The notes: generated by a model not told the origin, from the letters alone. Counted from the stretch's first letter, positions 36,565-48,336 are shown. The stretch: 64,000 bases of DNA from Scilla litardierei (GCA_030789695.1 JAULAV010008708.1:1-64000); one strand, 5' to 3'. A program made the numbers and translations.

Positions 36565-37538
36565 TATAATGGAGTGGTATTGGTATATGTATGAATGTCG
36601 TGTTACGTATATAGAATATTCTGATATATGTATTGAGTCTCACTCAAGCTTGAGTGGGTATACTCTAAGTACATTGAATGTATATCTGAAGTTTGAATAT
36701 AGCGATGTTTGATGTATGTATAGTGATAGGAATGTTTGTGCCTGGTTGTGTTACGCACATGATTGTGGGTCGCTACACCAGTATATAGTTATAGGTGTTG
36801 GTCTTGTGGTATAGCTAATTACTAAGGACTTGCTTGTGTGAACGTATGTGTACTAGCTAAAACTAGGTGTGTATGTGTCCTAGTTATTTAATGGTATGAT
36901 TGGTGTATGTAAATGAAATGTTAGCGTGTATGGGTGTGCACCATGCACGGGTAAGTATGTGCTTAATTATAGGTATTGATGACTATGATATATGTGGCGT
37001 GTCGTAAATACAGTTACAGGACCGTACGTGATGTGAATATATGTTAAACTATTTGCATGTATTTGAATGACTATATATAGTGAAACTTGACTTAATTATG
37101 GTATGGTTGATGTGTTTGGTGTTGGATGAATATTAGGGATTATTAGAGGGTAGTATACCCTTGATGTTTGTGCATAGGTAGCTACATATAGGAAGAGCAA
37201 TGATTGTATTGGCTAAGTGTAAGACTATCCTTATATGAGTATCTGAACTATTGTTTTGTGAGTAGTAGTATATAAGGGATGTATGTTTATATATATTTGA
37301 TTGAAATACATGTATGAATTTGACTGACTATAATAGGAATAAGTGTATAATGTACGTGAATATATATAAATGTATATATGTGTTGGTAGTGTTAATGTTT
37401 GACTACCTAGTGCGTATATGAGCACTTGTAATGACTATACCTGGTTTGAAATATAATGTGACTTGATTGGGGTAGTATTTAGAGCGACTAGATATATTAG
37501 AAAGTCCGAGGACGGACTTTATTCTAAGGAGGGGAGGA
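34056..37538 (+). other. Non-coding internal region of LARD2
   Basis: Collinear with LARD1's interior. No coding homology. It shows the same change from T/C-rich (34500-35700) to C-poor, T/G/A-rich (35720-37480) composition. The hairpin AAAGTCCG/CGGACTTT lies at 37501-37520 and the polypurine tract AAGGAGGGGAGGA at 37526-37538. Confidence 0.8.
36522..36568. repeat. TA microsatellite
   Basis: About 37 bp of uninterrupted TA repeats plus a short run after one C. LARD1 has only a short TATA-containing stretch at the matching place (near 13370), so the run expanded in this lineage. Confidence 0.92.
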
Positions 37539-40368
37539 TGTAACGACCACTTTTCGTTGTACGTTTTTCGTGCACATGCTTTTGTCCGTGCACGTGTTTG
37601 TTTTAGACTTTGTTTGTTTGCGAACACTTTTGTGTGATATGCCGTTGTGAACGTCTCTGAGAATATTAAATAGTGGCACTATGTTGGAACGACGTTTCTC
37701 GAGTCATTTTCCCACAATTTAAACTTATTCGATGAGACGTGACGATTTTCACTTTTGACGGGAGACGTTTCTATTTTTAGTTTCGTCGTCCGACATCGAA
37801 TTTGAGATCCGTCTTCTTAGTTAGCTCACATTCGTCGTCACGATCACCCCGATATTTATTTTATAATTTTTGGAGTTTATTTGACCACTTTTATATTTTT
37901 GACAAGCTTTATAATATTTTTTAATAATTTATTTTTAAATTATTTTCGGCCAAATAAAATTTATTTAAGTTTTAAACATTTTAAAGAATTTTTGAGCCAA
38001 TTTCCAGCTCATTTGGACCAAGTCAAACCCTTGGGTAAGTTGGAGAAGTTTAGATTTAAATTTTAAATATTTTTAAACTTCTAATCCTATTAGATTTAGC
38101 CCTAGACCAAGTCAACCCATCTACACTATATAAACAACCCCTAGGAAGACCTATTTTCGCAAGAAATTAGCCCTAGCCTCTTCCAAAACTCATATTGGAC
38201 GTTGCGACGATTCGTCGCAACGTTGCGACGAACTTCCCCCGCTCAGACCGAGAGAACGGGCCCAAAACTTCCGCACCGACCGAAGCCCCCGCCCGCTCAT
38301 CCGCATCGCTCGCTTGCACGGCCATCGCCCGCTTCAGCTGTGTCCGACCGAGGAATCCTCTCGGTCAGACCGATGGCCGCCCCCGCTCACGCCCGTTCCC
38401 CCGCTCCGCTGCAGCCCAAGCGCCCGACCGACCCGCCCGCTGTGTCTGACCGATGCTCTCGCCCGCATCGCCCCGCGTTGCAACATTGCAATGTTGCAAC
38501 GCCCGCCCAAGCGCCCGACCGAGACGACCGACCGCTCCGACCGATGGAGCTCCCCGCACCCGCTGCTGCACCGCTCCGCAGCGCTGCACAGCGCCGTGCG
38601 CTGTGTCTGACCGAGAGACTCTCTCGGTCAGGCTAGGGTACGACCGATGGCCAACGTCGCAACCCCGCACCCGTCGCACCCCTTGCCACCGTGGGCCCCC
38701 CAAGTTCTCCAGAGTTATTGTGGGTTCCCCAAAGGTCCCTAGGACTACTGTGGGCCCCACCTAGGTGCGTTCTCTTTGACGACTTGCCGCGTACGACGTC
38801 GTCGCACGTCGTAGCCCGTCGTCGCACGTGCTTGCTTTGGAATCTGGAACCGTCGCCCCGGTTGAAGCTCTGAATTTTCCAGCGAGGAATATATATTGGA
38901 ATCAGGACTTGGAGCGCGATCTTTTATTCCAACCCCCGGCGTCGCTACCCGACGCCGGTGTAGCTTTCGCGTCGTGTTGAGGTAACGCTTTGCACCCTTA
39001 GGACCCCCAACCCAATGCATGCTAATCAAGACTAAAATCGGTATTTTTAAAGTATTTTAAATGTTTTAAATTCACTAATGAAGATTAATAAAATGGACTT
39101 TAGGCCGGTGGACTTGTGCACGTAGGATAATTGTGATTTTGGACTCATTGGACGGTGTGCTCAGACGTCGTGCTTACAGGCAAGTGAAACTTGCCAACTC
39201 TTGTGTAGGGCCATGTTTTTAGGCCACTTCCTTGTTACTAGCGTAAAAGAGACTAGTCAGTGAAATGATAGCTGGCTAGACGCCTACTTGATCTAGTTTG
39301 ACAACGAAACTAGATCCGTCACCTAATTGATCTAGCTTGACAACGAAGCTAGATCCAACCCTTTAAACCTGTTGTTCATGCATACTAAACTGTCACGTTT
39401 ACTTTCCTTACCTGTACGCACTTTTAACTGCCATGCATTGCATCTTACATGTCATCCATGCATTGAATGTCGCATTCGTAGCACACGCTACAATACTTGT
39501 ACTTGTACTCCCTTGACTGGCTAGGTGCACCCCTAGACCAGCAAGATAAAACACTTCCTGGCTCGTGTTCCAGAAGCGAGCATTCCCGTTCGGGGGTAAG
39601 GCCCTGGCTCGACACACGTGGAGGGGTAGGGATAAACGTTCGCTTGAGCTTAGGAGTGGCCTGATCAGCCCTCTAGCCAAAAGACGGAATCTCTGTGCAC
39701 GAGGTGCTTACTTTTCTTGTCTTGTACTTGTCTTGTGAATGTCATGCCATGCTCGTACTTTACTTCGCTTTACTCTACCTGTTGCACTCATTACTTTAAC
39801 TGCCATGTCATTGCATCATGCTAGAACTTTTAGGTTGCTTTTACTTGTACTTTCAGTTTCCTTGCACAAGTCTCTTGTAGACTTGCTGACATGTGCCCCT
39901 TGCTCTTTTGGGTGTCACATGTTAGACCTGAGCCAGAGACCGTTGCTGTGTACGTGATGTTTTGCTGACGCCGAGTCTGAGTCCATGCTTGCCCAGGAGG
40001 ATTTTGGTGGACACTGGTGACCATTCTTTGAGTCCTTGTTGAGCTTTACTTTTGTTTTAGGCCTTTTGTTAGCTATAGGTGCGTAGCACCGTCGTTTGTA
40101 CTTTGTACTTTTGTTGGCCATGTTTGGGCCTTTAGTCTCTTTTCTTTTAGCCTGGTGGCTTTTCTGCGATGTTGGAATTTATATTTATGGATATTCTGAG
40201 ATTATTCTTTGGTCTCATTTCATTATTATTATCTTGTTTCGCTCGCGTTGCAAGGACCTGCAGTTTTAAATTTGATTGACGCTTATCGGACTTGCAGCTT
40301 TGTACCTTCAAGTCTGAGCGGACCTTCTCACGCTTCGCCTCCATATTTTTGGGAAGCGGGGCGTGACA
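37539..40368 (+). repeat. 3' LTR of LARD2 (2830 bp)
   Basis: Nearly identical to 31203-34030. TATA box at 38126-38135. The long palindrome here is perfect over 28 bp (38475-38502) because a T in the other LTR is C here. Another palindrome lies at 38607-38631. It ends GGGCGTGACA, followed by CACGT. Confidence 0.92.
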
Positions 40369-40373
40369 CACGT

Positions 40374-42362
40374 CTATATCCCTTCGCCGTGCCGCAACGA
40401 ACCAGCACCGCCCACCTCTTCCACCCAGCGCACGGCCTTTCCCCCACCGTGCGTTCAACCCCGACAAGCCCCGGGAGCCCTCTGACCTGCGCCCAGCGAT
40501 CCGACAGCCCGAACGACGCCGCCTAGAGCTTTCCTCCGCTCCTTCCCCTCGTAACTTCCTTCCGGCCACCTCTTCCACGCACGACTCGACGCCCGACGCC
40601 ATCCGACCATCAATCTCCGTTTGAAGCCGCCACCTGCAAGGCACGAAGGGGAGAACAACGCCAAACACGTAAGTTGCCTTCCTTAGCATTATCAGTACCA
40701 ACAGTGAGTAATTATATTAGACTTTGAAACCGCAGTGAACTCAATTTAAAGAAGTACAAATGGTAGCAAGAACTTGCAAACACAACCTAAGATTTAAAAA
40801 ACCAAAAATATAAATGGGCACCAAAACTAAACAGATTGCTACAAGATAGTGGGACTTGTAATTTTGTAGTACATGTACAACTTCATGATACCTTGACTAT
40901 TAGAAGGCATCCCATAGGACCAATCACAGCTCGGTTTCCCTAAATGTATAAAGATAAACAATGAATTGAGTTTGTGACCTCTTGTAGGACGACTTTTAAT
41001 ATAATGCTACAGATGTTTGCAGTAGTACTCTGTATTTTTGAAAGCTCTTAAAGCTATTAATTTGCATGCTTTTGTCTTGTTTTATCATAGAATTATTAAT
41101 AAATATATATAACAGTTTAAATCTGATATTATGAAAACAGTGAGTGCCTATAGGTTGCCTTGTACACATATTAAGAGTGAACTATACCTATGATATTAAA
41201 TAAACATATAGGTTACCACCTAGTATCAGTACCTTACAACATTCTTTTATTATAATAATACTAATACTACTTTATATATATATGTAACAGTAGTTTGGGT
41301 ACATAAGAATATGTATGCTAGCAGTAAGCAATATTAGATGAAAAATGTGTTGTATGTAAATTTTTATATTACTCGTTAGTTAATATTTTAAAACCATTAA
41401 CGCAGATATAACACGCCTTTCATCGTGATCACGTGGACATCTGAAATCGTCGAAACAGGCAAGTGAAACTTGCCAATACTTCTTTAGGCCATGTTTTTAG
41501 GCCAATTCCTTGTACTAGCGTTAAAGAGACTAGATCGTGAAATGATAGCGATCTAGGCGTAACTTTGTGATCTAGCTTGACAACGAAGCTAGATCCGACA
41601 CCTTGCCATATCAGTTATGCATTGATATCTGTCATGTTTAAATTCCTTAACTGTACGCATTTGAATTGTTAACTGCCATGCATTTCATCGTACATGTCAT
41701 CCTAGTTAAACTTGCATCGTAGCACACGCTACACTACTTGTACAATCCATGTTTCCGTGTTACCGGCTAGGCACCCGTTATGCGGGCATAACCCTACGCC
41801 ATCCGTGTTAAAACACTTCCTGGCTCGTGATCCAGAAGCGAGCATTCCGTGTTCGGGGGTAATGCCCTGGCTCGACACACGTGGAGGGGTAGGGATAAAC
41901 GGTCACTTGAGTGTAAGAGTTGGCACGTACAGCCACTCTAGCCAAAGGACGGAATCTCTGTGCACGACGTGATTACAATTCCAGTACTTGTCTTTTACTT
42001 GCTTACTTGACATGCCATGTTTATTGTTATTTTATAAACCATGTCATACATTACTTTAGAACTGCTAGGTTGCTTTACTTTTATAGTTTCCTTGCACAAG
42101 TCTTTTTAGACTTGCTGACATGTGCCCCTTCTCTTTGGGTGACGCATGTTAGTTGCTGAGCCAGAGACAGTTGCGGAGAGTGACGAGTTCGTGGAGTTCG
42201 TGCCCGAACCCGTTGGTGACGTGGAGTACGAGGACACTGGTGATCAATCTTAGAGATCTTTCATACTCTTCTTTTGTTAGCTGCGGTTGTCGGTGAGTAG
42301 CACCGTTTTGTTAGATTCTGTTGGCCATGCTAGGCCTTTTGCTTTTGACTCTTTTGGTTTGC
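40374..42362 (+). repeat. 5' LTR of H, second piece
   Basis: Continues H's LTR after LARD2. A GC-rich stretch (40374-40650) is followed by AT-rich sequence. From 41458 there is clear similarity to the 3' third of LARD LTRs (GGCAAGTGAAACTTGCCAA, GGCCATGTTTTTAGGCC, ACACTTCCTGGCTCGTGATC). It ends in TTTGC at 42358-42362, the target duplication of the Athila element. Confidence 0.75.
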
Positions 42363-44178
42363 TGATCACTCCTTATTTTACACTTTTTTCCCGCATGTTT
42401 GCATGCCATTTAGATCGCCCAAATCATGTTTTTCACGATATATCGACGATATTGTGATGCTTTTCAAGATTTGTTGTTTTTGTCGCATTTCAGGTGATTT
42501 GGAGCGATTTGGAGTGATCTCGAGATACGCCTACTCCAGAGTGTCACCGACGACCTCCCCGAGGGGTATTTTACTGTTGGAGAGGAGCGGAAGAAGAAAG
42601 AACGTCGCAGGAGCGACGAGGAGGCCAAAACAAGCTGTTTGGGCATTTTTGGTGTCCCACTCGGCCGAGTGAAGGAGTCACTCGGCCGACCAGCGAGACA
42701 CCGCTCGGCCGACCAGATCGGATACGCTCCACACGTGCACTCGGCCGAGCGACGGAAGCCACATCGACCGAGTGACGAGACCCCATCCGCCCGAGTGGCG
42801 CCCAGACGAAGCCATTCAAAAATAGCCAACTTACTGTTTTTCGGCTGCCTGAGCTTCAGAAGACCCACTCGGCCGAGTGGATAATCCCGACCGCCCGAGT
42901 ACCAAGAAGCCATCGGCCGAGTGACGACAACTCACTCGGCCGAGCCGCCCCCGAAGTGAAGACCCCTAAAGGCCCCGACTTACTGGAAATTTACAGGGTT
43001 TCTCACTCGGCCGAGCGACTTTTGTCACTCGGCCGAGTGCGACGCGCTGCCTGTAGCGAAAATTGCGGAATTCAGGTTGCGCAGGGGTATTTTGGTCACA
43101 GTTTTTGGACGATTTTGGGGGGTATTTAACCCCTGTTTTTACCCTAGTTTAGAGAGCTTTTCTCTTAGAATTTTTGCAGCTTTTTAGATTAAATTTTAGC
43201 TTTATTCTTGTGATTGGAGGGGAGACAAAAGTTGATTTTTGTTGGATTATTTGAAGAACTCCATTGGTTTGTGTCTCTCTCTCCTAAAAATTCTATTTTT
43301 ATTGCTTATCTCGATATTGTGATGAATTCTCTTGTTTATTTCATTGATTATTTTTGTGTTTGCGCTATGAATTGTGAGTAGTCTCCACGTCTTGGGGCGT
43401 GGGGATGAACCCTACAAGCCCAATTTCATATTTGTGATGAATTGGTAGAAATTTTGCTAGAATTGTTATTAGGGATTAGATTGGGATCAATTTACTACGG
43501 ATGGCTAGGTATTCATACCGATTGGGATTTGCAAGAGATTGGATCCCAATTCGATAGGAAACCCTAGAAATCCGAATTGGGTTGGAATCGAATTTACGTA
43601 GTATCGGTTTGCAAGAGATTGGACCGATACTAGGGTTTCCGGTTGCAATTCCGTGCCGATACCCGTTTGCAAGAGATTGGACGGGTAGGAACTATCCCAA
43701 CCTAGGTTGTGGCCCGAGTTTGCAAGAGATTGGGCTCGATGCGCGATTGAACGATGATGTTGATCCTAATGCTAGCTTCCCTAGGCTAGGGTTTGCAAGA
43801 GATTGGACCCGAACCTAGGATAGCTATAGACCGGCAACAGCGCGAGAGCGTGAGCTTGGTTCTACATTCAGTTGCAACTAGTTCATCCAAAATCTTATTC
43901 TAGCGATTTTGATACCGATGAACCACATTGACGAGATACGGTGAGTAGCGGGAATTCCCCATTCCCTAGACGTCTTTTATTTGATTTGATATTTCCATAC
44001 TTTGTCTGACGATTGTGACAGGATCACCAAAGGCAAATTTCTCTCTTCTTAAATAGCCAGGTTGATTAGAACAAGCACGGTCATTCGTCCTCCCTGTGTT
44101 CGATAACCCGCTCGCCGCTATACCGTGCGCTTGCGGTAAAACTACAACCGTTCTTTGGGTTACATTCCGGAGCGATCA
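42363..44178 (+). repeat. 5' LTR of the Athila element (1816 bp)
   Basis: Contains about ten CTCGGCCGAG-type palindromes (42655-43040), a weak TATA box (TATTTAA near 43123) and five hairpins sharing the loop TTTGCAAGAGATTGG (43522-43810). The two ends are imperfect inverted repeats of each other at 9 of 10 bases. Confidence 0.93.
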
Positions 44179-44184
44179 AGTTTT

Positions 44185-44202
44185 TGGCACCGCTGCCGGG
44201 GA
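44185..44202 (+). other. Primer binding site, tRNA-Asp
   Basis: TGGCACCGCTGCCGGGGA starts 6 nt after the LTR. It matches 16 of 18 bases of the tRNA-Asp-complementary site that Athila and related gypsy elements use. Confidence 0.82.
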
Positions 44203-44328
44203 GGCGATTGCGTTTGATCTTACCACCCTAGCTATTTCCTTTTATTATTATTATTATTTTATTTCTTTATTTTTACCTAACCCTTCCACGGTACTAATCA
44301 TTTCTTTGAAACTCTGTTTTCTCATTGC

Positions 44329-47103
44329 ATGTACACGAGATCCACGGCGGACCCTGAAGCTATATTATTTGATCCCGAGATCGAACGTACCGCGCGGAGA
44401 ATTAGAGCGGAGAGGAGACAAAATCCGGAAGGGAGGTATATGACCAACCCGGAAACTGCGGACCAATTAGCGGCAAGAATGGCGAGGATAATTTCTATTC
44501 GAGATAGGCTTCGGCCTAAGACCTCTTCTACGACCTCATCCATTGCCATGCCGGAGTTGGCGGCTGACAAGAACTTTGAGCTGAAGACTGGACTAGTGGT
44601 TCTGATGCAGCAGGATCCATTTCATGGGAATGCCCATGAAAATCCTCACTACCACATCCAATTATTCTTGTCGAAGTGCGCCACATTTCAGATGCCGAGG
44701 GTCTCCATCGATGCCATCAGACTGCGTCTCTTCCCCTTCACGCTAAAAGACAAGGCACTCTATTGGTTGAGGACGCAAGCTGATGGAGTCTTTACCACTT
44801 GGGACGAGTTGGCGAGTGCATTCATTGACAAGTTCTATCCGCCCTCCAAGACGGTGAAGATCCGGAGCGCTCTTATGTCCTTCAAGCAAGGACCCCAAGA
44901 GACGCTCTATGAGGCTTGGGAGCATTTTAAAGATCTGCAGCATCAATGCCAGCACCATAGCATTGAAGATTGGGAGCTAGTCCATAGCTTCTACAATGGT
45001 CTCCAACCGGGGACTAAACAAATTATTGATGCCGCGGTGAATGGTGCTATCTTATCAAAGACTCCCGAAGAAGCTACGGCCCTAATTGAGGAGATGGCCT
45101 CAAACAATCAACAATGGGGCGATGAGCGAGGACACTCTACGTCCTCCTTGAAGCCAACTAGTATCTATGAGGCGAAGGCCGTAGCGGAGCTTACAAGCAA
45201 GTTTGATTCTCTCCACAAGGTAGTGGAGAGACTGGAGAAGTTTATCACGGAGCCCCAAGGAACCCCTTCGACCTCCGCGCCATCGAACCAAATGTGTGAT
45301 TGGCAAGACCAATCTCAAGCCATGTACTCGGGAGGAGAGCAAGGAGAAGGATCCTTGGAGCAAGTACAATATGTTGCGGGGAACCAAGGGTATTGGGCCA
45401 ATCCGGCCACAAGAAATCATCCCGGTTTCTCTTACGCCAACAATGAACGAGCTTTGAACCCGCCACAACAACCACCTCAACAAGCTCGACCACCACCCCC
45501 ACCCCAACAACAACACTATCCACCGAGGGGGCCTCCACAACAAAGTTTCCAACCGAAGCAACAAGTTCCACCTTATAGGCCGCCCGGATACAATCAAGGG
45601 TGGAGAAATCAAAATCAAAACCCTCCACAAGCTCAACAACAATCCGACTTCGAAGCTAGAGTGGAGGCGTTTATGGTCGAGCAAAAGAAGGTCAATGCTA
45701 CCTTGAAGGCGGGGCAAGACTCCCTTACAACCGTTGTAGCTCAAATATCGGAACAATTGGCGTTGCTCAATCGGAACACTCAACATTTACCGGCGCAACC
45801 CGAGCAAAACCCACGGGGCAACACCGGCCACATCAATGCCGTGGTTGCCGTCACTACTAGAGGCGGGAAGGACACCACCCCCGCCATGATTCCTACCGAG
45901 GAGCCCGTGGAGGAAAGTTTAGAGCCAATTGAGCCGGTAGTTGAAGTTGAGAAGGAAAAAGAGCCGCAAGAGAAGGAGAAATCTAGAGCGGAGCAATTGA
46001 TTGAGGAGAGTCGCTTCATGCCACCGGTCCCATTCCCCCAAAGGCTTGCTAGAGCGAAAATGGAGAAAAGGCTAGCGAAGTTTCTCGAGTATCTGAGAGG
46101 AGTTAGCCTCAACATTCCCTTCCTCGACGCCATCGTGGAAATCCCCACATATGCTAAATTCTTAAAGGATTTGATTTCGGGGAGAAAGAGGAAGGAGAAG
46201 ATTATGCTAGCCGAGGAGGGCTCTTGGTTCACCAAGAGAGAGAAGGAGCCGGCCAAATTCAAAGATCCGGGGAGTTTTCGAATTCCTTGCACCTTGGGCG
46301 GTGTCCCTCTACAAAAGGCGTTGGTGGATTTAGGGGCTAGTGTAAGCCTCATGCCTCTCTCCATGTTCCTAAGGCTAAATACCGGGACGAAGTTGAAACC
46401 TACCGACATGCGGATACAATTGGCCGATGGGCGGGTAACGAGGCCGGTAGGGATTGCCGAGGACATCCCGCTACAAGTCCCTGGGGGCATATGCTTGCCA
46501 TGTGACTTCGTAATCATGGACGTTAAGGAGGAGGGATATACATCATTGATACTTGGACGCCCGTTCCTCGCCACCGCCGGTGTGATTGTCGACGTGCGAG
46601 AAGGTACCCTAACTTTGAACGTAGGCAACATCGAGGTGGAGCTCCACATTCCTAAGGCTATGAAACACATGCCTTACCACGAGGAGCTTGACTACATGGA
46701 CCTCCTTGATGAGGTAATTGAGGAGGCAATCCCCCACTCCATTGGCGCTCTATTCGATGAGGATTTCGAGGAAGGCCCGGATTTAGGCCAAGATGAGAAG
46801 AAAATTGATTCCCCCGACCTCTCCGCTGAAAATGATGAAGGCGACGCTGATGTCGCAAGGATTCGAGAGCTCTGCAAGCTCTCGAAATTGAAGTCTCCGA
46901 AGGAAGCTCCGCCGATACGGAAATCGGCGCCACCGGTGAAGCCGAGGACCGGAGAAAATGCTAGCTTGGGGGAGCCACCTCCCCACATGATTAGAGACGA
47001 GAGACCACCGCGGAAGGACGCCCCGCCACAACATCAACATCTAAGCGTTCTCCCCTGGAAGTTTGATGGGTGCATCTCATATGCACCAAACATCCCGCAT
47101 TAA
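44329..47103 (+). CDS. gag: Athila Gag-protease polyprotein, 924 aa
   Basis: The Gag part packages element RNA and the protease part would cut the polyprotein. Residues about 80-270 are the retrotransposon gag domain, with FHGNAHENPHYHIQLFLSKC, LKDKALYWLR, FYPPSKT and SFYNGLQPGTKQIIDAA, all typical of Athila. A Pro/Gln-rich linker follows (about 360-440); the CxxC-type knuckle many Athila gags have before it is not recognisable. The aspartic protease spans about 640-790: the active site reads DLGAS at 667-671 (Athila often has DLGA rather than DSGA) and ILGRPFLAT lies near 741. The tail is acidic then Pro/Lys-rich and stops at 47103 with no reverse transcriptase. The start is the first ATG, about 125 bp after the primer site. 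The frame is intact. Confidence 0.9.
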   Translation: MYTRSTADPEAILFDPEIERTARRIRAERRQNPEGRYMTNPETADQLAARMARIISIRDRLRPKTSSTTSSIAMPELAADKNFELKTGLVVLMQQDPFHGNAHENPHYHIQLFLSKCATFQMPRVSIDAIRLRLFPFTLKDKALYWLRTQADGVFTTWDELASAFIDKFYPPSKTVKIRSALMSFKQGPQETLYEAWEHFKDLQHQCQHHSIEDWELVHSFYNGLQPGTKQIIDAAVNGAILSKTPEEATALIEEMASNNQQWGDERGHSTSSLKPTSIYEAKAVAELTSKFDSLHKVVERLEKFITEPQGTPSTSAPSNQMCDWQDQSQAMYSGGEQGEGSLEQVQYVAGNQGYWANPATRNHPGFSYANNERALNPPQQPPQQARPPPPPQQQHYPPRGPPQQSFQPKQQVPPYRPPGYNQGWRNQNQNPPQAQQQSDFEARVEAFMVEQKKVNATLKAGQDSLTTVVAQISEQLALLNRNTQHLPAQPEQNPRGNTGHINAVVAVTTRGGKDTTPAMIPTEEPVEESLEPIEPVVEVEKEKEPQEKEKSRAEQLIEESRFMPPVPFPQRLARAKMEKRLAKFLEYLRGVSLNIPFLDAIVEIPTYAKFLKDLISGRKRKEKIMLAEEGSWFTKREKEPAKFKDPGSFRIPCTLGGVPLQKALVDLGASVSLMPLSMFLRLNTGTKLKPTDMRIQLADGRVTRPVGIAEDIPLQVPGGICLPCDFVIMDVKEEGYTSLILGRPFLATAGVIVDVREGTLTLNVGNIEVELHIPKAMKHMPYHEELDYMDLLDEVIEEAIPHSIGALFDEDFEEGPDLGQDEKKIDSPDLSAENDEGDADVARIRELCKLSKLKSPKEAPPIRKSAPPVKPRTGENASLGEPPPHMIRDERPPRKDAPPQHQHLSVLPWKFDGCISYAPNIPH

Positions 47104-48336
47104 TTGAAAATCATAGGGGGTCGAGCTCACGACCTTAAACGAGCTCTTGTCGGGAGGCAACCCGACGGTTATTGCTTTATTTTTACTATTTCTTTATTTT
47201 TGTTTTAGAAATTTTTAGTGTTTTGAGTCGTTCGCCCAAAAATTTTGTGATAACGGGTCCTATTTTTCTTGACAGGAGAGGAGATAGGTAAATCCATCAT
47301 GAGGAGGATGAACGAGGTGATAAGGAGCGCCCCAGGAAGGCGCTCGATGCTTAGGAGGAAGATGAAATCGACAGGAGGAAGAAAGACGGAGTTTAGAGCC
47401 AAAACGAAGACAAACAGCAGAACTCAAGGCTCACTCGACCGAGTATACTAGTCACTCGGCCGAGTACACAAGTTCGTCCGGCCGAGCCGCTCACGAACGA
47501 GGGAAGTCTGCTGTACCCAACTCTCTGTTTATTTTTCCGATTTCAGTACAATTGCCACTCGTCCGAGTATAGAAATTCACTCGGCCGAGTAAAACTGATA
47601 CACTCCTAGGACGAGTCTTGCCGAGTAGCTTGAGCCACTCGGTCGAATGGACTTACTCCACTCGGCCGAGGTTGGCATGGCCACTCGGCCGAGTCATTAG
47701 CGGGGGAAAATTTCCCAAACATTTTCCGTTGAGTTCCCTCGGCCGAGTGACCTAGTCACTCGGCCGAGTCGTAACTTTTTGCTGAATAAAGGGCCGAGGG
47801 TGGGGGCGCGTTTTTCGAAACGAAATATCCGAATTCGCCCGACCCTTCGCATTCCCCTCGCTCGCTCCCCTCGCTCGCTCCCCCACTCGCCCGACCGTCG
47901 ACCCTCGCGCCGCCGCTCGGCCAGCCACCGCCAGCCGAGCCCCGCCGCGCCTCGCCCGAGTCGCCGCCGGCGGCCACGTCTCTGGCCACCTCCGGTATCG
48001 CCTATTTAGCATATTTCTCCTCTTTTTGTGTATTTTTCGAGGATCCATGTGCTTAACGAACCCTAAACCCAAATTAATTTCTATATCTATCTATTATACC
48101 CCTAATGCTCCATACGTTTTGAATATTACCCGCTGATATCTCCATTTCATGCGCAAGTTGTTTTTGGGAGCTTAGAGGAGCCCAGGGGAGCTTCTCGGAA
48201 CTGATTTGGGCTGCGTGGAGGCATCGTGTTCACACGCTTCCATTGCTTTGCACTCGCAGCATGTCGTGGTACACTCTTTCCTTTAATTTACGCACGCCGC
48301 ACTTTTTACGCTTTTCGGCACGTGCTCGGGGCCCAT
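47104..48336 (+). other. Spacer between the Athila ORFs: pol deletion site, palindromes, GC-rich leader
   Basis: GTCGAGCTCACGACC followed by GGGAGGCAACCCGACGG (47127-47170) resembles the sequence usually found after the pol stop in Athila elements, so the deletion joined the gag end to the post-pol region. TTTTTCTTGACAG at 47262-47276 looks like a 3' splice site. About ten CTCGGCCGAG-type palindromes fill 47428-47770. The stretch 47780-48000 is GC-rich and resembles a gene leader. A short ATG frame at 47269-47451 has no support as a gene. Confidence 0.7.
47428..47770. repeat. Internal array of CTCGGCCGAG palindromes
   Basis: Ten copies of CACTCGGCCGAGT or one-to-two-base variants in about 340 bp, unevenly spaced. 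The same word is clustered in both LTRs of this element, so about 30 copies exist per element. Confidence 0.9.

Larger units (their letters stand above)
31203..40368 (+). mobile_element. LARD2: second non-coding gypsy-type derivative (9166 bp)
   Basis: LTRs 31203-34030 and 37539-40368 start TGTAACGACC and end GGGCGTGACA. The target duplication CACGT stands at 31198-31202 and 40369-40373. It is collinear with LARD1 over LTR, leader, internal region and polypurine tract, so both are copies of one family. The two LTRs differ at only about 20 sites by eye (about 99 percent identity), so it is younger than LARD1. It lies inside the LTR of its presumed autonomous relative H. Confidence 0.93.

Noticed and set aside
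42464..42913. Minus-strand frame in the Athila LTR and its copy at 52503-53066
   Set aside because: Open because of CTCGGCCGAG palindromes, which read open on both strands; no domain.
43528..43810. CRISPR-like array: a 16-base repeat at intervals
   Set aside because: Spacing is irregular (53-80 bp), the sequence lies in a plant LTR, and the flanks of each repeat are self-complementary, so it is a hairpin series. No cas genes exist.
45100..46670. Long minus-strand frames (228 and 296 aa) opposite the Athila gag
   Set aside because: Shadows of the real plus-strand gag-protease, which has recognisable domains in its own frame.
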